Assembly: GCA_021791195.1 (NCBI GenBank)
Contig: JAJYXB010000013.1
Location: 1 to 64,000, forward strand
Origin: Actinomycetes bacterium
GTDB taxonomy: Bacteria; Actinomycetota; Thermoleophilia; BMS3ABIN01
DNA: 64,000 nucleotides
Direction of reading: 5' to 3'
The notes under the pieces are model-generated. The model had not been told where the DNA came from, made no database searches, and worked only from the letters and a program-made list of their open reading frames with translations. The position numbers and the translations under genes were made by a program. Positions within the stretch are counted from its first letter, which is position 1; each line of letters starts with the position of its first letter. This document shows positions 52,396-60,881 of the stretch, piece after piece.

Positions 52396-53811
52396 TCAAG
52401 TCTCCACGCTCGCCAGCTTATACTGGCCGGCAGTTTCCAATTGCTCCTGTTCTTGCGTATTTGTCATGCGCGTGGCAGCTGCGACAAGCCCGGCCATCGC
52501 CCAAAAATATGTCTGTGTGGCGCCGGCGCGAAACAGATTGTCTGTAATGCTTCCAAGCAGGTATGAAATTACAACTGCGATCATGACCAGCGCCAGTATT
52601 TTCAGTTGCGTGTCCTCGAATTTAAAATAAGACCTGACCGCGCCCCTGAAAACACCGAAGATGGCGGCCAGGTAACATCCCAAACCTATGACACCGCTGT
52701 CAACAAGCAGATGCACGTAATCATTATGCGGCATATAGTAGTATCCCAAGCCCTCTTCTGCGTACACCCCGTAGCTTCCAAGACCATTACCCACTATTGG
52801 ACTCGCATAGAACTTCGGCAACAGGTACCGCCACATCTCGACACGGAAAAACATGGAGCCCTGACCCTGGGAAAAGCCCAGCGCCTCCTGGAATCGCTCA
52901 AGAATACTGGGCACCAGGAGTAACAGGATAATAATTCCCACAGGTACAAGGAGCAGCATTTTTCTGTAGCGGAAGGATCCTACAACCAATAAACCGGCAA
53001 CCAAATCGATCCAGGCCGCACGTGCATATGTGTAAATCAGCGAAAACAGCATGGCGCCGCACAGCACCACATAGACGATTCTTTGCCAGCGAACTCTGGT
53101 CTCAATCAGCAGAGGAATGCAAAGCAGCAGGATCATCATCAAATAAGTCGCATAGGCGTTAGGGTGAGGGAAGGCCGCAAAAATACGGTTGAACCCCGGC
53201 GTATCATGATTGCCTGTATCAGTCACGAATTGATAAACCCCCATCGCCAAAGGAGGAATCGTCGAAATCACAAGCGCCGCCAGCAGCATTTTTAAATATC
53301 TTCTATTGGCAAACAGCTCCGCGATGAGGATGAACAGCACGATCGTACTGGCAGTGCCTACCCAATCCTTGAAACCGCTCATTTTATCTTCTGACATCGT
53401 GAGCGTGACCGGCAGCGTGGCAAACAGGAAGATCAGCATGGGCCCAACCACTGAAACTTCCCATATCTTTACCTTATTGACAATAATGTAGATGAAGCCG
53501 CCAAAAAGAATTGCCGCACCCAAAACCCCCAGCATCTGCATGCTAAGGCCGCCCACTGAGATCCGGGTCGGGCCCAGAAAAGCCTCCATCAGCCCCCGAA
53601 CGGCGATGTAAACAAGAATGAAAATGCGGATGTCAATCACAAAAAGCCCGGCGAGAATCAGCCCGAGCATCAGCCCAAAATAGGTCGCCGGATGGAGAAG
53701 GCCCAGCGCCAGTGGTATGAGCGCGGCGAGCGCAACGAAGACGATTAACGAAACAACGGGTTTAATATATGCCATGCTGGATATTTTCGGACCGGTCACA
53801 CTCTCACCCAC
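52396..53811 (-). CDS. O-antigen ligase / polymerase (Wzy_C) family membrane protein
   Basis: The 471-residue protein has about 12 membrane helices and a large loop with VGNGLGSYGVYAEEGLGYYYMPHNDYVHLLVDSGVIG, read here in parts; the central H-N-D-Y-V-H pattern is the Wzy_C/WaaL signature. It would polymerise repeat units or transfer the finished chain to an acceptor. It begins directly at the end of the phosphodiesterase gene. In a monoderm the likely role is polymerisation or attachment to the cell wall rather than to lipid A. Confidence 0.85.
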   Translation of the reverse strand: MGESVTGPKISSMAYIKPVVSLIVFVALAALIPLALGLLHPATYFGLMLGLILAGLFVIDIRIFILVYIAVRGLMEAFLGPTRISVGGLSMQMLGVLGAAILFGGFIYIIVNKVKIWEVSVVGPMLIFLFATLPVTLTMSEDKMSGFKDWVGTASTIVLFILIAELFANRRYLKMLLAALVISTIPPLAMGVYQFVTDTGNHDTPGFNRIFAAFPHPNAYATYLMMILLLCIPLLIETRVRWQRIVYVVLCGAMLFSLIYTYARAAWIDLVAGLLVVGSFRYRKMLLLVPVGIIILLLLVPSILERFQEALGFSQGQGSMFFRVEMWRYLLPKFYASPIVGNGLGSYGVYAEEGLGYYYMPHNDYVHLLVDSGVIGLGCYLAAIFGVFRGAVRSYFKFEDTQLKILALVMIAVVISYLLGSITDNLFRAGATQTYFWAMAGLVAAATRMTNTQEQEQLETAGQYKLASVET

Positions 53812-55428
53812 TCAGCTCAGATATCCCATTCCGCGAAGTTGTTCCTCAATCGCATCAGCCTCTTCCTGACTGTAAACATCATCATCGGCGGCTGAACGCA
53901 TGGATGTATCCTCGGCGTCACCAGAAACGGGATTCTTTGAAACAAAATCGTGCCTGAAGATTCCCGCCAGTACTTTGCCGTCCATGTGCTGCGGCACCGG
54001 CAAACCCATTGAGTATAGAATAGTCGGCGCAGCATCGATTATTCGTGCATTTTCGACTCCACCAATTCCGATGTTCGGCCCGTAAGCCATGAATATGCCG
54101 TCGGCATGATGAGCGCCATGTGGGTCTTCTGAACGGTCTTCAACCAGCGTTTTTCTCAAAATACCATCGTGAACATAACACCGGTAGTCGTCAAGAACTG
54201 GCACCAGGTCCGGCGCAACCCACGCAAAGTCACCATGATAAAGTTCGTCCTTGAAACTGATTGAACTTACCAGCTCGATTCCATCGTGCGGATTGATGAA
54301 ACGTTTCAGTTTATCGGCAATCTCCCTGACAGTATTTTCATACTCGGCTCCCTGGGCTATCAGGCCATGTTTATCACGATCTACCAGGTTGATAAACAAC
54401 CCCTGCTCTCGCGAGTAGGCGGCTGACCTGCCCCAGTCAACGAGATTATTCATGCCGCGTTCCCTGAGCCGCCCGCCTAGCCCCGAGGACAGAAATTTGA
54501 CCATTCTGCCTGACCGCAACCGTTTGTATCCGGGCATCCACATCTGCTTTCCAGCACTTGCTAAATTAAAGAAGCCCTCGCTTTTAAGCCAGTTATTCAT
54601 GATAAATTCCGATCGCAGCTCCGTAAACCCGTGGTCGGAAATAATGAAAACATTCGTTTCATTGCCCAGCCCGGCAATAATATCACCGATGATTCCATCC
54701 AGCATGCCGTACAGCTGCAGTATCTCTTTTCTGAACAGTTCACCCGTCCTGGTGTCATAAAGAGAGCATTTCTCATCCAGATATTTCCAGTAGACATGCT
54801 GGAGGCGGTCAGGCGTGACAAAAACCATCATAACGAAGTCACAGGGGTGATGCTTCAGCATGTGCTGATACGCTGCCCGCCTGCCTTCCATTGATTTGCG
54901 CAGCGGCTTAAGCACATGCATATTGCCCGAATCATTCACAGGCACCACCGGCACATCGACAATATATTCAGTTTCCAGGGAACCAATCTCACCCTCCAGC
55001 GACTCAGGATATGTAAAGTTTCTTGACCGCTCGGGTGTCATCATTCCCGTGATCATGTAGCCATCGACTTTTTCGGGAGGATAAGTCAACGGCAGGTTTA
55101 TCAAACCCGTGCTTATGCCATGGTCATTCAGGATCTGCCAGATCTTCTTGGAGCCCATGACCCTGGAGTTGGAAAGCTCGCGCCGCTTCGTAACTGGATT
55201 AAAGAAGGTAAAACCGTAGATACCGTGCTTCCCGGGATTGACCCCGGTATAAAAGGAACTCCATGCCGGCGGGGTATATGGAGGCTGTGTCGACTTCAAT
55301 ATTCCACAGCAGCTTTTAGCCAGAAGCTCAGCAAAATTAGGCATTAACCCACTAGCCGCCAGCGGTTTCAGCAGGTCAAAAGTTGCGCCATCGAGGCCGA
55401 TGACGACCGTTTTCGGAACGGACTTTAT
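53812..55428 (-). CDS. Alkaline-phosphatase-superfamily phosphodiesterase (5' end unclear)
   Basis: The protein is a type I phosphodiesterase/nucleotide pyrophosphatase relative: VVIGLDGATFD (metal Asp), PPYTPPAWSSFYTG (Thr nucleophile), TPDRLQHVYW and ISDHGF. The first in-frame ATG (55344) would lose the GLDG metal site, so the true start must be upstream. No ATG, GTG or TTG exists in frame between there and a TAA near 55455; ATA 55428 is the upstream limit I use. A different frame with GTG GTG or ATG 55472 joins it if one base is skipped back at the G5 tract 55430-55434. It may add or remove phosphodiester-linked groups on the polysaccharide. Confidence 0.78.
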   Translation of the reverse strand: MKSVPKTVVIGLDGATFDLLKPLAASGLMPNFAELLAKSCCGILKSTQPPYTPPAWSSFYTGVNPGKHGIYGFTFFNPVTKRRELSNSRVMGSKKIWQILNDHGISTGLINLPLTYPPEKVDGYMITGMMTPERSRNFTYPESLEGEIGSLETEYIVDVPVVPVNDSGNMHVLKPLRKSMEGRRAAYQHMLKHHPCDFVMMVFVTPDRLQHVYWKYLDEKCSLYDTRTGELFRKEILQLYGMLDGIIGDIIAGLGNETNVFIISDHGFTELRSEFIMNNWLKSEGFFNLASAGKQMWMPGYKRLRSGRMVKFLSSGLGGRLRERGMNNLVDWGRSAAYSREQGLFINLVDRDKHGLIAQGAEYENTVREIADKLKRFINPHDGIELVSSISFKDELYHGDFAWVAPDLVPVLDDYRCYVHDGILRKTLVEDRSEDPHGAHHADGIFMAYGPNIGIGGVENARIIDAAPTILYSMGLPVPQHMDGKVLAGIFRHDFVSKNPVSGDAEDTSMRSAADDDVYSQEEADAIEEQLRGMGYLS

Positions 55429-55558
55429 TCCCCCACCACCTTCCCAATTACTAACTTAAGTAATTCTACCATGTATTCTTTGTTTTTCCTGAAAATATTT
55501 CCACATCAGCCACGGCAGTCGGCTCTGTAGGTAGCAAAATCACAGCCGGGAATCTGAT

Positions 55559-57142
55559 CTATGCGGTCTCCTTCACATTCCGGTTCGCCAGCTTCATCCA
55601 GATCATGTTTATCAGCATCATGTCGGTACTATCAAAAACCAGTTTATATATCAACACTGCATAACACCCGGCAAAAGCAACGAAGCTCACCGCGAGATTC
55701 CACGGATGGGGGGTCAGCTCTTTGAAAACAAGCGCCAGCAAAACCGACACCGCGGCTGCTCCGATAACTTTAAAATAACCGCTGGAAAACGGCTGTAACT
55801 TGAGCAGGGACCTGACGCCTGAATAAGAGCTCAAATTGAACAAGACCAGTGTGGCGCCTAAAGCCAGAGCTGCGCCAGTTGCTCCATATCTTGGTATGAG
55901 TATCAAACACAATACAACGTCAGACAGGAAAGCCAAAATATTTATAAATAAAACTACGCGGGGTCGCCCGCACATGATCAAAGTGAAAGAAACCGGACCG
56001 GAAAGGGCATCAAACATCTTCCCCATACACAGAACTATCAGAACTGTCGCTCCAGCCTGATATTGGCTGCCCATTACACTTAATGCCTGCTGAGGGTAAA
56101 GAGCCAGCGCCAAAAAAATGGGAAGACTAAGAGCGGCAATCCATTTTGTTACCGACCTCAGCAACCGTTCGAGGCGATCACGCTCACCTCGATTGTAGAA
56201 ATCCGATACCAGTGGCGCAAACATGGTATTGAAAGATACCAGCACCATGGACCCGACAACGGCAAGACGCATAGCGATGCTATATATGCCGACTTCGTCA
56301 GCACTGCGAAAATGTCCCAGAAAAAGTGTATCGACCCAGAGCAGCATGATTCCGAGCAGCGCTGAAACAGCCAGAGGCGCCGAATAAGACACTAGCTGGC
56401 GCTGCCGGTATATACGTTTGAGATGCAGACTGAAAACCGGTTCAACCTTTTGCAGGAAATAAAAAGACATTATCAGTGCAATAACCAGAGCCGCGATATA
56501 GGCGTGAACGACTCCGAGCAAACCCAGTCCGCTACCGAGAACACCAGCGCTCAAGATGAATTTCAACATCTGTTCGGTTGTATCCCTGCTATAGACCTGG
56601 TACTTCATTTGACGCAGGCCTTGCGTGCTAGCATTAAAATACCTCGCTAGCACGTAGACAGGTATCGCAACCCCAAAACCCTTCATCACACCGGTCAGGC
56701 CCGGCTTGCTGAAGAGATCCACCGAAATCGGGGCGGCAAAAATGAATACCATTGAGCCCAGAACAATGGCAAACGGCACACCCATGGCTATCGCGCCGGC
56801 AATCGTCCCCCGCACCCGCTCCCTGTCACCCGCGCCATCATAGATAGCCACATAGCGCAAGATTCCCGTATCGAGACCCAGATAAGCAACCGTCCCCAGA
56901 ATCGAGAATATTGTAAAACCAAGATAGTAGAGCCCGACATTTCCCGGGCTCAGGAACAGCGCCAGGAATACGGCATACAGGAAATTGAAGATCGTTCTGG
57001 AGACACTCCCGATCAGATTAATGCCCGTGCCGCTAACGATCTGTTTCAGATCGTCGATGTGTGTTCCGGAGCGAGCCCCGTGCTCACATTCGCCGGATGG
57101 CGGACTGGTTTCTTCAGTGGATTCTGCAACATGTTTTTTCAT
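55559..57142 (-). CDS. Polysaccharide flippase (Wzx/MATE-like)
   Basis: The 527-residue protein has 14 predicted membrane helices after a 40-residue soluble start, with LKQIVSGTGINLIGSVSRTIFNF and GLDTGILRYVA typical of the Polysacc_synt/MurJ-like group. It would move lipid-linked repeat units across the membrane. It lies 84 nt after the Wzz-like gene. Together with the ligase/polymerase and Wzz-like proteins it indicates a Wzx/Wzy-type pathway. Confidence 0.88.
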   Translation of the reverse strand: MKKHVAESTEETSPPSGECEHGARSGTHIDDLKQIVSGTGINLIGSVSRTIFNFLYAVFLALFLSPGNVGLYYLGFTIFSILGTVAYLGLDTGILRYVAIYDGAGDRERVRGTIAGAIAMGVPFAIVLGSMVFIFAAPISVDLFSKPGLTGVMKGFGVAIPVYVLARYFNASTQGLRQMKYQVYSRDTTEQMLKFILSAGVLGSGLGLLGVVHAYIAALVIALIMSFYFLQKVEPVFSLHLKRIYRQRQLVSYSAPLAVSALLGIMLLWVDTLFLGHFRSADEVGIYSIAMRLAVVGSMVLVSFNTMFAPLVSDFYNRGERDRLERLLRSVTKWIAALSLPIFLALALYPQQALSVMGSQYQAGATVLIVLCMGKMFDALSGPVSFTLIMCGRPRVVLFINILAFLSDVVLCLILIPRYGATGAALALGATLVLFNLSSYSGVRSLLKLQPFSSGYFKVIGAAAVSVLLALVFKELTPHPWNLAVSFVAFAGCYAVLIYKLVFDSTDMMLINMIWMKLANRNVKETA

Positions 57143-57226
57143 GACCCCCGCCGCACAGCCAAAAAACGTATTTCATCGGCTCGTCCCGGAGGAGCTTCGC
57201 GATTCTGTTGCAAAAAAAGAGTCAGT

Positions 57227-58102
57227 CTAGGGAGCAGTCTTATTACTTCGGCGTCGATCCATAACGGCGGCGGCAATGATGCCGATAAGCAGACCTGCCA
57301 CGGCCGCAACGACCCCAGTCTTGAGAAACGCCGGAGCAGCTTTCGAAGTTGGCACGACTGCGGGAGACATCACACTGAGGCTGTTTGCATCCAGCGCCTC
57401 ATTAATCTGCATCCTGGCAATGATGTCTGAATATTGCTTGCGGGAATCCGTCAGGCCATTTACCTGGTCCTGCAGTTCATCGATGCGCGCATTGCGCGCG
57501 GCAACGTCCCCCCCTGTCTGCGTCTTTAGCTTCTCACTTTCATTCCTGACGGAAGCCAGCTTCTGATCGATAGGAGCGATTTGTTGTTTATTTACCTGAT
57601 CGATAAATTGATTTGCAGCGTTTAAGTTCACTTTTTGTGCTTGCTCAATCAGTACCGTCGAGAGCGAATTCGCCGCATACATGGCTACGGCAGCATTGTC
57701 GGAAGTGGCATCGATGTGAATCAAATCGTTGCCGTTGCCTGTCTCTGCCTCGCCTCTGGAGGAATAGCTGAAATTGATATCAGCCGCAGGAACCCCTAGC
57801 TGTGTCTGGACCTTGCTTTTGGCTTCATCAAAGACGCTCGCTGAGTCCAGCAATTTCAGATATGTCTGAGTCTGTGGCTGAATCGAGGAAGGCAGCGATT
57901 GCCGGCTGATTAAATTGCCCTGACCGGGATTCCCAAGCAGCGAATTCACCTGGCCCACCTCGAGCACGGCCGTCGCCTGATAATGCCGCGGCAGAACCAG
58001 AAATACGACGATATCGACCAGTGCAAACAGCACCGCGACACCGAGTATGATCCATTTCCGCCGCCAGAGCCTGCTCATGTATTCTGCGAGTTCCACTATC
58101 AT
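57227..58102 (-). CDS. Wzz-type polysaccharide chain-length regulator
   Basis: The 291-residue protein has helix 1 (about 17-37), an exposed region with coiled coil (about 160-220, with IDELQDQVNGLTDSRKQYSD), and helix 2 (about 260-280). No tyrosine-kinase domain is attached. Such proteins set the chain length of Wzx/Wzy polysaccharides. It lies between the nucleotidyltransferase and flippase genes. Confidence 0.87.
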   Translation of the reverse strand: MIVELAEYMSRLWRRKWIILGVAVLFALVDIVVFLVLPRHYQATAVLEVGQVNSLLGNPGQGNLISRQSLPSSIQPQTQTYLKLLDSASVFDEAKSKVQTQLGVPAADINFSYSSRGEAETGNGNDLIHIDATSDNAAVAMYAANSLSTVLIEQAQKVNLNAANQFIDQVNKQQIAPIDQKLASVRNESEKLKTQTGGDVAARNARIDELQDQVNGLTDSRKQYSDIIARMQINEALDANSLSVMSPAVVPTSKAAPAFLKTGVVAAVAGLLIGIIAAAVMDRRRSNKTAP

Positions 58103-58159
58103 CTCCCTCTTAAATCGATTCCAGTTATTTTGATTACGAACCCTTTCGCGCCATTCATC

Positions 58160-59413
58160 CTAGTCAAATTTTGCCGGCTGTTTCAACAATCGCAGCGCTA
58201 TCAGTACAGGGTATATGAAATAATATAGCTCAGAATGCCTTATCTTCGGCAGAACTGGATAATATTCTAAATACCAATCGACCTTCGGGAGTGCCCGTCG
58301 CAGAATTGCCACATACCGTTTTCCGGAATCATCGCGCATTATCCGCCAGAGCTCCAAAACCGGCTTCCGCTTCAGCTGCTGCATTTCCAGAATGTTATTC
58401 CGCCGCGCCAGCTGTTCGAAAAACCTTGCTGTTAAATATTTTGGCTTTAAATTTGCAAGTGTAGCATTTGGCACTTCCGATAGCCCGCAAACCTCGCTGG
58501 TCAGAATAAGCGCATAATAAACAAATGTCTTCAGATGATAGCGGCTCACCCTTCTGGCAAAATTGTCCCAGTCCATTCCCGGCCCATAACGCCTGACGAC
58601 CTGCTCCACATCCTTAAACCAGATCAGGCGATTGCTGTCGTGGTGAGCAGTCATATGAACACATTGAAAGATGAGTGTATCTTCCGGAGACAGCGTTTTA
58701 ATCGTGGTTCCGCCGACTTCTACCATCTTGGCAGACCGCCAGATTTCATCATAGTCAACCGCAATAGATGATTCGTGTGTGGGCAGATTGATAAGCTTCC
58801 AATGAAGATCGATCGGTAGCGAGCCTTCCTTTGCAAGGTGAACCTGGTTCTTGATCTTCCCTTTGCCCGTGAAGATGTCCGCCTTATCCTCAACCAGACT
58901 GTATCCGAGCGCGGTGAACGCATCAATTGCTCTGGCAATATCTTCTTTACGCACAAAATAATCCAGATCTCCAAAACTTCTCATGTTGTCCCGCTGATAG
59001 ACAACCTCATCAAGAACGGGCCCCTTGAACAAAATATTTTCAATGCCCAGCCTTGTCAGCTCTGAGGTTATAATCGCCACGTCCCTGTTAGCCATCGCTA
59101 TCCGGGCAATTTGGGCAATCCGCACCTGACGTAATGTATTCAAAACCTCGCCGGGAACGTGCTCTTCCAGCGAACTCAGAGCTTCCTGGGCGTAGCCTAT
59201 AACCCCGTGAAATGCCGCTTGGTCAACCAACCTGTGCCATTCAGCGGCTCGACAAGCGTCAATCAGCCTTACCCGGAGATCAACGTCTGTGTCGTCCGTA
59301 CGAACACACTCAACCAGCAATCGTTCGGTGGGATCGAGCAATTCCGTCCGAAATAGCCGTTCTGATCTGTTGATTTCTGGCACCATCTTTGTATGTTTCT
59401 GGATAGAAGTCAC
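58160..59413 (-). CDS. Nucleotidyltransferase family protein (NTP_transf_5-like)
   Basis: The 417-residue protein has the polymerase-beta-like motif ENILFKGPVLDEVV, MRSFGDLDYFVRKEDIARAI, and a helical C-terminal half. This family is frequently found with HprK-related kinase, PqqD-like and B2-like genes in lasso-peptide and polysaccharide loci, all of which are present at 41208-43019. Its substrate is not known; transfer of a nucleotide to a peptide, sugar or protein is possible. Starts at ATG 59413. Confidence 0.83.
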   Translation of the reverse strand: MTSIQKHTKMVPEINRSERLFRTELLDPTERLLVECVRTDDTDVDLRVRLIDACRAAEWHRLVDQAAFHGVIGYAQEALSSLEEHVPGEVLNTLRQVRIAQIARIAMANRDVAIITSELTRLGIENILFKGPVLDEVVYQRDNMRSFGDLDYFVRKEDIARAIDAFTALGYSLVEDKADIFTGKGKIKNQVHLAKEGSLPIDLHWKLINLPTHESSIAVDYDEIWRSAKMVEVGGTTIKTLSPEDTLIFQCVHMTAHHDSNRLIWFKDVEQVVRRYGPGMDWDNFARRVSRYHLKTFVYYALILTSEVCGLSEVPNATLANLKPKYLTARFFEQLARRNNILEMQQLKRKPVLELWRIMRDDSGKRYVAILRRALPKVDWYLEYYPVLPKIRHSELYYFIYPVLIALRLLKQPAKFD

Positions 59414-59452
59414 GCCTTCCGTTGCAACGATGACGGCAGAACCTGGTATTCC

Positions 59453-60811
59453 CTAGCCAGCACTCATTATCCTGCTCGCCACATTTCTGATGGATGCCAG
59501 AGTTTCCTGTTCTTCGGGACCGAAAAAGAAAGCATCATCATAAGTATGCATGCCTGTCAAATGGCCAACCGGCGCAATCAACTGCGAACTCATGGCGCCT
59601 TTGAAATCATACCCCCGGTGAGGATCGACGACAAGATCAGGAGCAAGATCAAGCTGCGGGCCATGAAATAATTCAGCCCTCTGGTAAACACGTCTGACCA
59701 TGGGCTTTCCACCGTCAGGATCTTCAAGCTCCGCAAGGGATGATTGCAGCTTAGCTACAAGTTCATCACGTTCGCGGCCCGGCGCGACTGTGCCTCCAGG
59801 CTCTCTTCCCTTCAGGTTAATGTAGACTCGACCGGGATCCATGCAGTAAGCGGAGGTCTTTCCCGGATCAATGTCCATGATCGATCGCGGTTCAGCTGCT
59901 ACAAATGAAAGGTAGCCTTCGCGCTCCAGCCAGCGGTTCAGAAAAACAAGCTTTTCGGCAGTACAGAAGCCGTGATCTGAAAGCATGTAAAATCGGGTGT
60001 CTTCAGGAAGCTCAGAAGCGAATTCGCCGATGATCGCGTCCAGGCGCCGATAGAACCTCAGGAACTCCCCGGAATAAACGGGGTCTCGCTCTTCGTAATG
60101 ACGCCATAGGAAGTGGTGCAGCCGGTCTGTCCCAGTAAATACACACATAAAAAGATCCCATTTTTCCTGACGCCAGAAATGCAGCATTGCCGCGCGACGC
60201 TTCTCCAGCGTACAGTGCAGATCTTCGATCAGCAAGTCAAGCGATTCCCGCCCCTTTGAGGCATCAACGTCAATCCGGTATCCCATGCGCCGAAGATCTT
60301 CGAAGGCCTCGCGAGGATATGTCGCGCGATCGAGGTTCGGGGCAACAAATCCGGAAACGAGCACTCCATTCAGCGGCCTGGCAGGATAAGTCGATGGCAC
60401 GTTAATCACACAGCAACGCTTTCCCTGGCGGCTCAAGCCATCCCAGAAGGGCTCAGCCTTGATATGACGGTAATTTGGGAAATACAGCTCATAAGTGCCC
60501 GGCTTCCGGTCTGTAAAACCGTAAATGCCGTGTTCGCCTGGATTTGTTCCGGTCATGAACGAGGTCCAGGCAATCGAGGAAATGGTCGGTATCTCCGTTT
60601 CCATCCTGACCAGACTGCCTTGAGCCGTAAGGGCGGCAATATTGGGAAGATTTCCGGCGGCGATTTCAGCATTGAGGAAGCTGAAAGGAGTACCGTCAAG
60701 ACCTATTATGACGACACGTTGTTCCGCGACTTCATGGTAATCAGCACTGTTCACCTCGCCCACCGAATCCAAATACTCCGAATCTATCCCTAGTTTTTTT
60801 GAATTAAGCAA
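59453..60811 (-). CDS. Second alkaline-phosphatase-superfamily phosphodiesterase
   Basis: The 452-residue protein has VVIIGLDGTPFSF, TISSIAWTSFMTGTNPGEHG (Thr/Ser nucleophile loop), FTGTDRLHHFLW and LSDHGF. It is paralogous to the protein at 53812-55428, with the same motif order but different length. The frame opens with TTG at 60811, with no ribosome site. A promoter-like TTGAAT-N17-TATTAA lies right over that start, so GTG at 60754 (residue 20) may be the true start. Substrate unknown, probably a phosphodiester or nucleotide-sugar. Confidence 0.85.
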   Translation of the reverse strand: MLNSKKLGIDSEYLDSVGEVNSADYHEVAEQRVVIIGLDGTPFSFLNAEIAAGNLPNIAALTAQGSLVRMETEIPTISSIAWTSFMTGTNPGEHGIYGFTDRKPGTYELYFPNYRHIKAEPFWDGLSRQGKRCCVINVPSTYPARPLNGVLVSGFVAPNLDRATYPREAFEDLRRMGYRIDVDASKGRESLDLLIEDLHCTLEKRRAAMLHFWRQEKWDLFMCVFTGTDRLHHFLWRHYEERDPVYSGEFLRFYRRLDAIIGEFASELPEDTRFYMLSDHGFCTAEKLVFLNRWLEREGYLSFVAAEPRSIMDIDPGKTSAYCMDPGRVYINLKGREPGGTVAPGRERDELVAKLQSSLAELEDPDGGKPMVRRVYQRAELFHGPQLDLAPDLVVDPHRGYDFKGAMSSQLIAPVGHLTGMHTYDDAFFFGPEEQETLASIRNVASRIMSAG

Positions 60812-60881
60812 TTAATACCAAAGTAGTCATAGTGATTCAAAAGGATTTCACTCCAGGCAGAACCAAGTATCGATCGTAAAC

